40,742 nt of DNA from Paracoccus sp. UBA889 (lineage in GTDB: Bacteria; Pseudomonadota; Alphaproteobacteria; Rhodobacterales; Rhodobacteraceae), in contig DBFD01000048.1 in the NCBI GenBank assembly GCA_002294185.1, positions 12,710 to 53,451 on the forward strand. The letters run 5' to 3'. The notes beneath the pieces were generated by a model. The model searched no databases, was not told the origin of the DNA, and was given only the letters and a program-made list of their open reading frames with translations. This document shows, one piece after another, positions 1 through 7,689 of this stretch. Made by a program: the position numbers and the translations under genes. Position 1 is the first letter of the stretch, and every line of letters begins with the position of its first letter.

Positions 1-410
1 ACGTGATCGAGATGCCGGATCGCGCCCAGCCGGTCTTTCTGGACCTGGCGTAGAAAGGGCGATGCCTCGATCAGCGCCACCTCGGCCGCGTCCGACATGC
101 CGGGCACGGCCCGGATCGCACGCAGCATGTCCGCCATCAGCGTCCCGCGTCCCGGCCCCGGCTCGGCCAGGGTAAAGGGCGCGGGGCGGCCCTGATCCAT
201 CCAGGCCTGCGCCAGGGCGAGCCCGCATAACTCGCCGAAGATCTGAGAGATTTCCGGGGCGGTGGTGAAATCGCCCGCGGCCCCGAAGGGATCGCGGCTG
301 GCATAATAGCCATGACGCGGATGCATCAGGCACAATTCCATGTAATCGGCCAGCGTCATCGGCCCGGCGACGCGGATACGCTGTGCGATCACGCGCGCCA
401 GCGGCGTCAT
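1..410 (-). CDS. class I SAM-dependent methyltransferase, MidA/NDUFAF7 (COG1565) type, incomplete
   Basis: The visible N-terminal 136 residues begin [20 protein letters not shown] and continue with a [21 protein letters not shown] segment characteristic of the MidA/NDUFAF7 family; the gene runs off the left edge, so the C-terminal part is missing. A glycine-rich SAM-binding loop (EPGPGRGTL, about residues 82-90) is seen, followed by an acidic residue in ALIEASP as expected for a Rossmann methyltransferase. The mitochondrial relative methylates an arginine of a complex I subunit; whether the bacterial protein does the same is not shown by sequence. The start codon at 408-410 overlaps the lgt stop as ATGA, so translation is probably coupled to lgt. 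I infer co-transcription; the family call is fairly secure, the substrate is not. Confidence 0.85.
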   Translation of the reverse strand, partial: MTPLARVIAQRIRVAGPMTLADYMELCLMHPRHGYYASRDPFGAAGDFTTAPEISQIFGELCGLALAQAWMDQGRPAPFTLAEPGPGRGTLMADMLRAIRAVPGMSDAAEVALIEASPFLRQVQKDRLGAIRHLDH

Positions 411-1285
411 GCGATGGCGGGGCGACGTCTGGCCCAGAGGACGAAGAACAGACCCACCAGCAGCATTGGCAGCGACAGAAGCTGACCCATGCTCAGCCCG
501 ATCACCGGCCCGCCGATCACATGGCCCAGCGGATTGTCGGGCGTGATGAATTGCGGATCGGCGACCCGGAAAAATTCCACGAAGAAGCGGGCCAGGCTGT
601 ATCCGACAAGGAACACCCCGAACAACAGGCCGGGCCGCCGCAGGCCGCCGGCGCGCAGCACGGCCCAGAGGATCAGACCCAGCAGCAAGCCCTCCAGCCC
701 GGCCTCGTAGAGCTGGCTGGGATGGCGGGCGCAGATCCCTTCGACGCCCGGACAGGATTGCGCGGCCTCGCCGGGAAAGATCACGCCCCACGGCATGTCG
801 GTCGGCCGGCCCCAGAGTTCGGCGTTGATGAAATTCGCGATGCGGCCGAAGAACAGCCCGATCGGGGCCACGACCGACATCGCGTCGGCCACGCGCAGAG
901 GCGGGATGTCGTGGCGCCTGCAGAAGATCCACGTGGCCAGGATGACGCCCGCGAAGCCTCCGTGAAAGCTCATCCCGCCCTCCCAGACCTTGAGGATCTC
1001 GGCGGGGTTCGAAAGATAATAGCCCGGCTGATAGAACAGCACGAAGCCCAGGCGGCCGCCCAGGATCACGCCCAGGATGACCCAGGTCAGCAGATCGTCG
1101 ACCGCCTCCGGTCGCATCGGCGCCCGGTCGCCCCAGACCGCGTCGTTGCGCATCATGCGTATCAGCAGCCGCCAGCCCAGCAGCAGCCCCGCCAGATAGG
1201 CCAGCGCATACCAGCGCAGCGACAGCGAAAGGCCGCCCAGATCGATGGTGAAGATCTCGGGCGAAATGTCGGGAAAGGGAATCAT
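407..1285 (-). CDS. lgt: prolipoprotein diacylglyceryl transferase Lgt
   Basis: Lgt transfers diacylglycerol from phosphatidylglycerol to the lipobox cysteine of prolipoproteins in the inner membrane, the first step of lipoprotein maturation. The 292-residue protein has several hydrophobic membrane segments, the HGGFAG motif with its essential histidine, and the Lgt signature [18 protein letters not shown] chose the ATG at 1285 ([10 protein letters not shown]) because a GAGG ribosome binding site lies just upstream; an in-frame start at 1312 would add nine residues without a better site. It is divergent from ubiK, and its stop overlaps the following methyltransferase start (ATGA). Length and motifs are normal for the family. 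Confidence 0.96.
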   Translation of the reverse strand: MIPFPDISPEIFTIDLGGLSLSLRWYALAYLAGLLLGWRLLIRMMRNDAVWGDRAPMRPEAVDDLLTWVILGVILGGRLGFVLFYQPGYYLSNPAEILKVWEGGMSFHGGFAGVILATWIFCRRHDIPPLRVADAMSVVAPIGLFFGRIANFINAELWGRPTDMPWGVIFPGEAAQSCPGVEGICARHPSQLYEAGLEGLLLGLILWAVLRAGGLRRPGLLFGVFLVGYSLARFFVEFFRVADPQFITPDNPLGHVIGGPVIGLSMGQLLSLPMLLVGLFFVLWARRRPAIA

Positions 1286-1364
1286 GGGGGCCTCGCGGAA
1301 TGCGGGGCGCACGCTAGCGGCGCAGGATGCGGTGTCAACCGGCGCTTCGCCGCACCCCGCGGCG

Positions 1365-1394
1365 TTGAAGCCCGCGCCGCCACGCCCATATAAG
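1365..1394 (+). promoter_or_regulatory. probable sigma-70 promoter of ubiK
   Basis: TTGAAG at 1365-1370 and TATAAG at 1389-1394 are separated by 18 bases, a good match to a housekeeping promoter. The predicted start would lie near 1400-1402, leaving a short leader containing the AGGCAGGAG ribosome binding site (1402-1410). The position just ahead of ubiK and outside lgt supports it; it is a by-eye match. Confidence 0.5.
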
Positions 1395-1416
1395 GTCGCA
1401 AAGGCAGGAGCGATTC

Positions 1417-1665
1417 ATGACCACGCAGAACAAGTTCTTCGACGATATCTCCAAGATGATGACCAACGCGATGGGCGTGGCCCAGGGTGCGAAATCCGAG
1501 GCCGAGACCGCGATGAAGGGCTGGGTCGATCGCTGGCTGGCGGATCGCGACTTCGTGACACGGGAAGAATTCGATGCCGTGCGGGAAATGGCGATCAAGG
1601 CACGGACCGAGAACGCCGCGCTGAAGGCGCGCCTGGATGCGCTGGAAAAGACGGTTCAGGGCTGA
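1417..1665 (+). CDS. ubiK: ubiquinone biosynthesis accessory factor UbiK (BMFP family, YqiC-like)
   Basis: This 82-residue acidic/helical protein matches the BMFP (Brucella membrane fusogenic protein)/UbiK family: an amphipathic N-terminal half (FFDDISKMMTNAMGVAQGAK) and a C-terminal coiled coil containing FVTREEFDAVREMA and a leucine-repeat ALKARLDALEK. UbiK proteins assist aerobic ubiquinone synthesis with UbiJ in enterobacteria; in alphaproteobacteria the role is inferred from homology. The start at 1417 is preceded by a strong AGGCAGGAG site six bases away. The 3' end overlaps the end of the opposite-strand gene at 1656 by ten bases. Length is typical of the family. Confidence 0.85.
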   Translation: MTTQNKFFDDISKMMTNAMGVAQGAKSEAETAMKGWVDRWLADRDFVTREEFDAVREMAIKARTENAALKARLDALEKTVQG

Positions 1666-1961
1666 ACCCGATCGCGCAACGCGCCCATCCGGTCATAGAG
1701 CAGCACCTCGCCCGTCTGGGTGACGACGACGATCCAGTCGCGGGCGAAGGTGACGGCCTCGGCGCGCGCATCCTCGGGCAGCGAGATGGTGGCAGGCAGG
1801 TCCGGCAGCACGGGTTGGCCAAGGCGCAGCCAGAGCAGTCCGACCAGCGCGATCACGCCCAGGCCCATGACCACCGCCAGTCCGGTGACCAGTCGTTTCA
1901 GGAAGCGCAGTTCCGGAACCGCTTCCGCAGCGTCGCTCCATTGCCTATCATCGTTGCCCAT
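1656..1961 (-). CDS. small single-pass membrane protein, DUF6476-like
   Basis: The 101-residue product starts MGNDDRQWSDAAEAVPELRF, has one hydrophobic membrane segment at about residues 24-46 (LVTGLAVVMGLGVIALVGLL), and ends with a small soluble domain (DWIVVVTQTGEVLLYDRMGA). It resembles the rhodobacterial DUF6476 family, whose function is unknown; no catalytic motif is visible. I chose the ATG at 1961 because an AGAAGG ribosome binding site lies six bases upstream; a longer start at 1982 lacks this. The gene overlaps both neighbours: its stop overlaps ubiK tail-to-tail by ten bases and its start codon lies within the same CATG as the rluD-type start on the other strand. Its ribosome binding site therefore lies inside the opposite coding region. 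Confidence 0.75.
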   Translation of the reverse strand: MGNDDRQWSDAAEAVPELRFLKRLVTGLAVVMGLGVIALVGLLWLRLGQPVLPDLPATISLPEDARAEAVTFARDWIVVVTQTGEVLLYDRMGALRDRVQP

Positions 1962-2985
1962 GTCGACCCTTCTGATCACCATCCCGGCCAATCCGCCCGA
2001 CCGGCTTGATAAGGCGCTTGCGCTGGCAGTGCCAGAGGCCGCTGCTCTGTCGCGGTCCCGTCTGGCGCGCCTGATCGCCGAGGGCGCCGTCAGCGGCCCC
2101 GGCGGCGTTGCCCGCGACGGCAAGGCGCGGGTGGCCGAGGGTCAGCAATACCGCATCGCCCTGCCCCAGATCGCCGCGGTCGAGACGCGGCCGGAACCCA
2201 TTCCTTTGACCATCGTTCACGAGGATGCCGATCTGATCGTCATCGACAAGCCGCCGGGCATGGTCGTGCATCCCGCGCCGGGCAGCCCCTCGGGCACCCT
2301 GGTCAATGCCTTGCTGGCGCATTGCGGCGACAGCCTGTCCGGGATCGGCGGGGAAAGACGGCCCGGCATCGTCCACCGCATCGACAAGGACACATCGGGG
2401 CTGCTGGTTGTCGCCAAGTCCGACCGCGCCCATCACGGGCTTGCCGCGCAGTTCGAGGCGCATACGGCGCAGCGCCGCTATCTGGCGCTGGCCCATGGCG
2501 TGATCGACGCCGCCGACCCGCGTCTGCGCGGCACGCCCGGCCTGACCTTCGAGGATGGCGGCGTGCTGAAGATCGCCTCGCGGCTGGCGCGCCATGCAAC
2601 CGACCGGCAGCGGCAAGCGGTCTGGTTCGACAAGGGCCGCCATGCCGTCACCCGCGCCAGAATGATCGAAAGCTTTGGCCGGCCTCCCTCGGCGATGCTG
2701 GTCGAATGCCGGCTGGAGACCGGCCGCACGCACCAGATCCGCGTCCATATGTCTCATGCCGGGCTGGGGCTGATCGGCGATCCGGTCTATGGCGGTGCGC
2801 GCCGGGCCTCGATCCGGTCCCTCGGAGAGGCGGCGGCAGAGGTTCAGGCCTTTCCCCGGCAGGCCCTGCACGCGGCGCATCTGGGCTTTGACCATCCCGT
2901 CAGCCAGCAGGCGCTGGCCTTTGACAGCCCTCTGCCGCAGGACATGCAAAGATTGCTGGACCGTCTGCGCGGCGCGCCCTCTTGA
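1960..2985 (+). CDS. rluD: RluA-family pseudouridine synthase (RluD-like)
   Basis: A 341-residue protein with an N-terminal S4 RNA-binding domain (DRLDKALA...LSRSRLARLI, residues 14-40) followed by the pseudouridine synthase domain. The catalytic aspartate is in GIVHRIDKDTSGLLV, at residue 142, and a later RTHQIRVHM motif completes the family pattern. RluD modifies helix 69 of 23S rRNA; RluC-like specificity cannot be excluded by eye. The ATG at 1960 (MSTLLITIPANPPDRLDKAL) fits the family N-terminus, but no clear ribosome binding site precedes it, and the ATG overlaps the opposite gene's ATG in a CATG tetranucleotide. A leaderless or poorly led message is possible. The reading frame stays open upstream without a better start. 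Confidence 0.9.
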   Translation: MSTLLITIPANPPDRLDKALALAVPEAAALSRSRLARLIAEGAVSGPGGVARDGKARVAEGQQYRIALPQIAAVETRPEPIPLTIVHEDADLIVIDKPPGMVVHPAPGSPSGTLVNALLAHCGDSLSGIGGERRPGIVHRIDKDTSGLLVVAKSDRAHHGLAAQFEAHTAQRRYLALAHGVIDAADPRLRGTPGLTFEDGGVLKIASRLARHATDRQRQAVWFDKGRHAVTRARMIESFGRPPSAMLVECRLETGRTHQIRVHMSHAGLGLIGDPVYGGARRASIRSLGEAAAEVQAFPRQALHAAHLGFDHPVSQQALAFDSPLPQDMQRLLDRLRGAPS

Positions 2986-3134
2986 CGGCAACGTGAACCG
3001 CGCCCAGATTGCATTGCACGAAATACCCGACAGATTGTGTCACGACCTCGTCTGTTCCCAGGCTGCGCGGCCCGGCGCCCGGAACCGCAATCGCGCCGCC
3101 TGCGTTTCCCGGACTCTGCGAAAGGCCCTTTGCG

Positions 3135-4043
3135 ATGGCGACTTATGCGAATTTACCGGCCCCCTCACCCGAACAGGGTCTGAACCGCTATCTTCAGGAA
3201 ATCCGCAAGTTTCCGCTGCTGGAACCCGAAGAAGAATACATGCTGGCCAAGGCGTGGGTGGATCATGAGGACAGCGAGGCCGCCCACAAGATGGTGACCA
3301 GTCACCTGCGGCTGGCCGCCAAGATCGCCATGGGCTATCGCGGCTATGGTTTGCCGCAGGCCGAGGTGATCAGCGAGGCCAATGTCGGGCTGATGCAGGC
3401 GGTCAAACGATTTGATCCCGAAAAGGGCTTTCGCCTCGCGACCTATGCGATGTGGTGGATCCGCGCCTCGATTCAGGAATATATCCTGCGCTCGTGGTCG
3501 CTGGTGAAGATGGGCACGACCAGCGCGCAGAAGAAACTGTTTTTCAACCTGCGCAAGGCCAAATCCAAGATCGGCGCGCTGGAAGAGGGCGATCTGCGCC
3601 CCGAGAACGTGGCCCAGATCGCAACCGACCTGAACGTGACCGAACAGGAGGTCATCGACATGAACCGGCGCATGTCGGGTGGCGATGCCTCGCTGAACGC
3701 GACCGTCGGCTCGGCCGATGGGGATTCGACGGCGCAGTGGCAGGACTGGCTAGAGGACGAGGATGCCAATCAGGCCGACGCCTATGCCGAAAGCGAGGAA
3801 CTGGACACCCGCCGGCAGATGCTGATCGCCGCGATGGATGTGCTGAACGATCGCGAGAAGGACATCCTGATGGAGCGTCGCCTGCGCGACGATCCCATGA
3901 CGCTGGAAGACCTGTCCGGCCGCTATGATGTCAGCCGCGAGCGGATCCGCCAGATCGAGGTTCGCGCCTTCGAGAAGTTGCAGGATCGGATGCGGGTCCT
4001 GGCACGAGAGAAGGGGATGCGGGTGCCGGAAGGGGCCGAATAG
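3135..4043 (+). CDS. rpoH: RNA polymerase heat-shock sigma factor RpoH (sigma-32)
   Basis: The 302-residue protein has sigma-70 regions 1.2 through 4.2: PSPEQGLNRYLQEI, region 2 with DPEKGFRLATYAMWWIRASI, the RpoH box QKKLFFNLRKAK that separates sigma-32 from other sigma factors, and a region 4 helix-turn-helix ending in SRERIRQIEVRAFEKLQ. It directs RNA polymerase to heat-shock and, in rhodobacters, oxidative/photo-oxidative stress promoters. The ATG at 3135 (MATYANLPAPS) is the family start; the frame is open upstream but that extension lacks sigma similarity. The 149-base leader after rluD was inspected and holds no promoter or RNA thermometer I could defend. Rhodobacteraceae often carry two rpoH paralogs; which one this is cannot be told here. 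Confidence 0.95.
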   Translation: MATYANLPAPSPEQGLNRYLQEIRKFPLLEPEEEYMLAKAWVDHEDSEAAHKMVTSHLRLAAKIAMGYRGYGLPQAEVISEANVGLMQAVKRFDPEKGFRLATYAMWWIRASIQEYILRSWSLVKMGTTSAQKKLFFNLRKAKSKIGALEEGDLRPENVAQIATDLNVTEQEVIDMNRRMSGGDASLNATVGSADGDSTAQWQDWLEDEDANQADAYAESEELDTRRQMLIAAMDVLNDREKDILMERRLRDDPMTLEDLSGRYDVSRERIRQIEVRAFEKLQDRMRVLAREKGMRVPEGAE

Positions 4044-4165
4044 CCTCGGCCTCGGGCCGGTTTGGCGCTGCGGCGGAAAGCATGGCGCGGCGATCCGCGC
4101 TTCGCGCCGATTGACCTGAAATCCCATCGCGCTATGGTCATCGCGAGGCAGGAAGACCAGACAGG

Positions 4166-5191
4166 ATGACCGCGCTCAGCGAATTTCAACGGCTCGAGGC
4201 TCAGGGCTCGTGGCGCGAGTCGCCGGACGCCCGGCTGCGCGAGGTTGTCGTCTCTTTCGGCGACGCGACGCTGATGCTGTCCGATCCGAAATCCGACACG
4301 CCGCTGTCTCACTGGTCGCTGCCCGCGGTGACCCGCCTCAATCCGGGCAAGAGCCCGGCCATCTTTTCCCCCGGCCCCGACGATCGCGACGAAACCGTCG
4401 AGATCGAGGATCCGGTCATGATCGAGGCCATCGCCCGTGTGCACCGCGCCATCGCCTCGCGCCGGGCCCATCCGGGGCGTCTGCGCGACGGGCTGACCGT
4501 GGTTGCGATTCTGGCGATGCTGGCTGCACTGGTCTTCTGGCTACCCGATACGCTTGTCCGCCACGCGGCCCGGATCGCGCCGCCCGCCCAGGCGCGCCAG
4601 ATCGGCGAGGCGGTTCTGGCCGATGTCGAACGCAGCACCGGCGCGGTCTGCAAACGCCAATCCGGACAGGCGGTGCTGGACTGGCTGACGCCACGACTGC
4701 TTGGCGACGAGGCGGCGATCCGCGTCGTGCCGGGACCATTGAACACGGCGCTGCGCCTTCCCGGCGACCTTTACGTCATGGGGGCCGATCTGCTGGTCGG
4801 CGCCTCCGGCCCCGAGGCAGCGGCGGGTCATCTTCTGGCCGCCCGGCAGGTCGAAACCGACAAAGAGGCCCGGCAGGAGGCCCTGGGCTATGCCGGATTG
4901 ACAACCGCCCTGCGGCTGATGACGCTGGGTTCCCTGCCCGAGGGGGCGATGACCGGCTATGGACCGACCTTGCTGTCAAATCACGCATCGCGCCGGGGCG
5001 ACGATCAGGCGCTGCTGGCCCAGTTTGCCCGCGTCGGAATCTCAAGCCAGCCCTATGCCCGTTCGATCGACCCGACCGGAGCCTCGGTCCTGCCTCTGAT
5101 CGAGGGTGATCCCTTCCGCAGCGCCACGCCGCCGAAACCGCTGCTGACCGACCAGCAATGGCTGGCGCTGCAACAGATCTGTGCCGGATGA
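4166..5191 (+). CDS. membrane-anchored protein, probable degenerate M48-type peptidase
   Basis: I do not recognise a named family. The 341-residue protein has a soluble N-terminal region (1-105), one membrane segment at about 108-126 (DGLTVVAILAMLAALVFW), then a roughly 210-residue domain. That domain follows the order of M48 peptidases: NTALRLPGDLYVMGADLL (193-210) resembles the conserved strand-turn before the active site, PEAAAGHLLAARQV sits where the HEXXH helix should be, and SRRGDDQALLAQFARVGISSQPYA resembles the segment that carries the third zinc ligand. Both histidines and the glutamate of HEXXH are missing, so I infer a non-catalytic relative. Start at 4166 has a GAGGCAGGAAG site. 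It follows rpoH by 122 bases on the same strand, which is suggestive because M48 HtpX is a heat-shock membrane protease. Confidence 0.65.
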   Translation: MTALSEFQRLEAQGSWRESPDARLREVVVSFGDATLMLSDPKSDTPLSHWSLPAVTRLNPGKSPAIFSPGPDDRDETVEIEDPVMIEAIARVHRAIASRRAHPGRLRDGLTVVAILAMLAALVFWLPDTLVRHAARIAPPAQARQIGEAVLADVERSTGAVCKRQSGQAVLDWLTPRLLGDEAAIRVVPGPLNTALRLPGDLYVMGADLLVGASGPEAAAGHLLAARQVETDKEARQEALGYAGLTTALRLMTLGSLPEGAMTGYGPTLLSNHASRRGDDQALLAQFARVGISSQPYARSIDPTGASVLPLIEGDPFRSATPPKPLLTDQQWLALQQICAG

Positions 5192-5207
5192 TGCCCGAAA
5201 GGATCAG

Positions 5208-6611
5208 ATGACCGACCCGACCAGTCTCGACGCCACCGATCTCTCTGCGGCCATCGCCGACGGAAGGCTTCGTGCCGAGACCGTCATGACGGCGTATCTG
5301 GACCGGATCGAGGCACTCAATCCCGGTCTCAACGCCATTGTCAGCCTGCGGCCGCGCGACGAATTGCTGGCCGAGGCCCGCCGGGCCGATACCGCCCCGC
5401 GCAGGGGCTGGCTGCACGGGATGCCGGTCGCGATCAAGGATCTGGCCGCCGTCAAGGGCATCCGCACGACCTGGGGCTCGCCCATCTTTGCCGATCACGT
5501 GCCGCAGGAAGACGATGTGGTCGTGGCGCGAATGCGCGCGGCCGGGGCGATCTTCATCGGCAAGACCAATACGCCCGAATGGGGCCTTGGCTCGCACACA
5601 TTCAACGAGGTCTTCGGCGCCACGCGCAACCCCTACGATCCCGCGCGCACGGCGGGCGGGTCATCGGGCGGCGCGGCGGCGGCGCTGGCCGCGCGGCTGC
5701 TGCCGGTCGCGGACGGATCCGACATGATGGGAAGCCTGCGCAACCCGGCCGCCTTTTGCAACGTCTACGGGTTCCGCCCTAGCTGGGGGCTGGTGCCGGG
5801 CGAACCGCAGGGCGACGGCTTCATGGCCACGATGGCGACGCTGGGTCCGATGGGACGCAGCCCCCGCGATCTGGCGCAATTGCTGTCGGTCATGGCCGGA
5901 CCCCACCCCGCGGTTCCCCTTGGCCGCGAGATGCGCGACGACGACGACGCGCTTGACGGCCGCATCGAGCGGCTGCGCATCGGCTGGCTGGGCGACTGGG
6001 GCGGCGCCTATCCCTGCGAGGACGGGATCGTGTCGCTCTGCAGCGCCGGACTGGATGTCCTGGCCGATCTGGGCTGCGAGATCGTGCCCCTGAACCCGCC
6101 CTTTCCCGCCGAAAAGCTGTGGCATTCGTGGATGATCCTGCGCGCCTTTCTCAACGCGGGCAGCAAGCGGGCGCTTCATGACGATCCGGTCAGGCGTGTA
6201 CTTCTGAAGCCGGAGGCGATCTGGGAAATCGAGCAGGGCCTGACCCTGAGTGCCGCCGATGTCTATGCCGCCAGCGAGATTCGCAGCCAATGGTATCGCC
6301 GCGCCGCGAAACTGTTCGAGCAGGTGGATGTCATCGCCCTGCCCTCGGCGCAGTTCTGGCCCTTCCCGGTCGAATGGTGCTGGCCGCATCAGGTGGGCGG
6401 CCGTCCCGCCGATACCTATCACCGCTGGATGGAAATCGTCGTTCCGGTCAGCCTTGCCGGCCTGCCCTGCCTTTCGGTGCCGGTGGGCTTCGGCGCCTCG
6501 GGTCTGCCGATGGGGATGCAGCTTGCCGGAGCGACCGGGAAGGATGCCGCGATCCTGCGACTGGGCCAGGCCTGGCACCAGGCAACCCGCTGGCCCGATC
6601 GCCGCCCTTGA
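5208..6611 (+). CDS. amidase signature family hydrolase
   Basis: A 467-residue amidase-signature enzyme that should hydrolyse a carboxamide; the substrate is unknown. The Ser-Ser-Lys triad is visible: Lys77 in GMPVAIKDLAAVKG, the cis-serine in TAGGSSGGAAAAL (Ser152/153), and the nucleophile Ser176 in DGSDMMGSLRNPA. The usual GGSxR around the nucleophile reads MGSLR here, a variant also compatible with activity. I chose ATG 5208 over an in-frame start at 5181 because GAAAGGA lies just upstream and the earlier start would lie inside the previous gene. It begins 16 bases after the preceding stop, so the two are probably co-transcribed. GatA is unlikely because gatB and gatC are not nearby. Confidence 0.9.
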   Translation: MTDPTSLDATDLSAAIADGRLRAETVMTAYLDRIEALNPGLNAIVSLRPRDELLAEARRADTAPRRGWLHGMPVAIKDLAAVKGIRTTWGSPIFADHVPQEDDVVVARMRAAGAIFIGKTNTPEWGLGSHTFNEVFGATRNPYDPARTAGGSSGGAAAALAARLLPVADGSDMMGSLRNPAAFCNVYGFRPSWGLVPGEPQGDGFMATMATLGPMGRSPRDLAQLLSVMAGPHPAVPLGREMRDDDDALDGRIERLRIGWLGDWGGAYPCEDGIVSLCSAGLDVLADLGCEIVPLNPPFPAEKLWHSWMILRAFLNAGSKRALHDDPVRRVLLKPEAIWEIEQGLTLSAADVYAASEIRSQWYRRAAKLFEQVDVIALPSAQFWPFPVEWCWPHQVGGRPADTYHRWMEIVVPVSLAGLPCLSVPVGFGASGLPMGMQLAGATGKDAAILRLGQAWHQATRWPDRRP

Positions 6612-6669
6612 CGGCGATCCTGACCTGGCGGATTTCAACGATCGCGACTTTCCGATCTTCGGAGCGGCA

Positions 6670-6693
6670 GCCGGCGGCCGAAGCCCCGCCGGC
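6670..6693. terminator. GC-rich hairpin between convergent genes, possible bidirectional terminator
   Basis: GCCGGCGG (6670-6677) and CCGCCGGC (6686-6693) form a perfect 8-bp stem with an 8-base loop in the 85-base gap between the convergent amidase and thiamine diphosphokinase genes. There is no T tract on either side, so it may block polymerase only weakly or act with Rho. Confidence 0.4.
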
Positions 6694-6696
6694 GCC

Positions 6697-7362
6697 TCAG
6701 CCGGTGGGCAGGCGCAATGCCGTCAGCACCGTGGCCAGCGCGTTTCGCGGAAGCATGACCAGCATCCGGCCTTCGATCCGCAGGGTTACCAATCCCGTGG
6801 CCATGTTCGATGTGCCGACGCGGCCGGCGGGGTCGAACTCGATCCCCTCGATTGGCCATTCAAGCCCGGTGCTGACACCGCGGGCCGGTCCCATGGGAAA
6901 CAGCGAAACCCGCGTGCCGGGCATCAAGGGCAGCGTCGTCCGCGAGGGCGCGCGGAAGATCACATCGTCCCGGGACAGCATCACCACCGGCGGTCGGGGC
7001 GCTCGCGCCATCAGCGACAGCGCGGCCAGCGTGTGATCGACGCGCAGGCCGGTAAAGCCCACGGCAAGGACGAAAGGCGCCGCGATCCGGCCAAGGCATT
7101 TGCCGAAATCGGTGCTGTCCTGTTCGGCCACGCGCACGACGCGATCGGCGGGAACCATGCTTTCGGCGCCGGAACTGATCGAATCCAGATCGCCGATGAC
7201 CCAGTCGGGCCGTCGGCCCAGGGCCAGCGCACGATCCGCGCCGCCATCGGCCGCGACCAGGGTCGGCGCAATGGCCAGCGCGGTCAGCAGGTCGGGTTTC
7301 GCCACCGCGCCGCCGCCGATCACGGTTACCCCGCGATCCGCGATGACGACCGGCGCAATCAT
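6697..7362 (-). CDS. thiamine diphosphokinase (ThiN/TPK family)
   Basis: This 221-residue enzyme converts thiamine to thiamine diphosphate using ATP. Family motifs are seen in order: an N-terminal ADGGADRAL segment, WVIGDLDSI with the metal/diphosphate-binding aspartates, EQDSTDFGKCL, and GFTGLRVDHTLAAL. The C-terminal beta-rich thiamine-binding domain follows, ending in a segment with GLEWPIEG. Length is normal. Its start overlaps the DUF2842 stop by ATGA, so it is the second gene of a two-gene unit. No thiamine (THI-box) riboswitch was seen upstream, consistent with a salvage/final-step kinase rather than a regulated biosynthetic gene. Confidence 0.93.
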   Translation of the reverse strand: MIAPVVIADRGVTVIGGGAVAKPDLLTALAIAPTLVAADGGADRALALGRRPDWVIGDLDSISSGAESMVPADRVVRVAEQDSTDFGKCLGRIAAPFVLAVGFTGLRVDHTLAALSLMARAPRPPVVMLSRDDVIFRAPSRTTLPLMPGTRVSLFPMGPARGVSTGLEWPIEGIEFDPAGRVGTSNMATGLVTLRIEGRMLVMLPRNALATVLTALRLPTG

Positions 7363-7571
7363 TCCTCGCGCCCGATTCCGGTGAATACGCGCCGCAAGGG
7401 CAGGATCCAGATCACTCCCAGCAGGACATAGACCGCCAACTCGATCCAGATCGGCTGCCGGCCCCAGCGATCATCCATCCAGTTGACGAGAATCACCGCC
7501 ACGATGATATAGGCCGGCAGACCCAGAACGAGGATCAGCAGCGACAAACGCTTGCGTGTCTTCAATCTCAT
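7359..7571 (-). CDS. DUF2842 small membrane protein
   Basis: A 70-residue protein with two predicted membrane segments (LSLLILVLGLPAYIIVAVIL and a second near ELAVYVLLGVIWILPL), matching the alphaproteobacterial DUF2842 family of unknown function. The basic start MRLKTRKR and basic LRRVF near the end fit a two-helix hairpin with both ends in the cytoplasm. I set the start at 7571 because an AGGA-type site precedes it; an in-frame start at 7637 would add a hydrophilic stretch not expected in the family. The ATGA overlap with the downstream thiamine diphosphokinase gene indicates translational coupling. Confidence 0.8.
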   Translation of the reverse strand: MRLKTRKRLSLLILVLGLPAYIIVAVILVNWMDDRWGRQPIWIELAVYVLLGVIWILPLRRVFTGIGREE

Positions 7572-7689
7572 GCCCGCTTCCTGCCCATTCTCGAAAAACA
7601 CGACCCTCGGCCTGCTTTGGTCCGCCAAGTATCCCACGGGGGTCCAGGGGTGTGAAACCCCCGGCGGTCGCGGGACGCAGGGCCCCGGT

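Noticed and set aside
1286-1312. Upstream in-frame start for lgt (MRPAFREAP)
   Set aside because: The ATG at 1285 has a well-placed GAGG site and gives the expected N-terminus.
7644-7664. Interrupted hairpin after purA as terminator
   Set aside because: The seven-base stem has a mismatch and no T tract; not strong enough to list.
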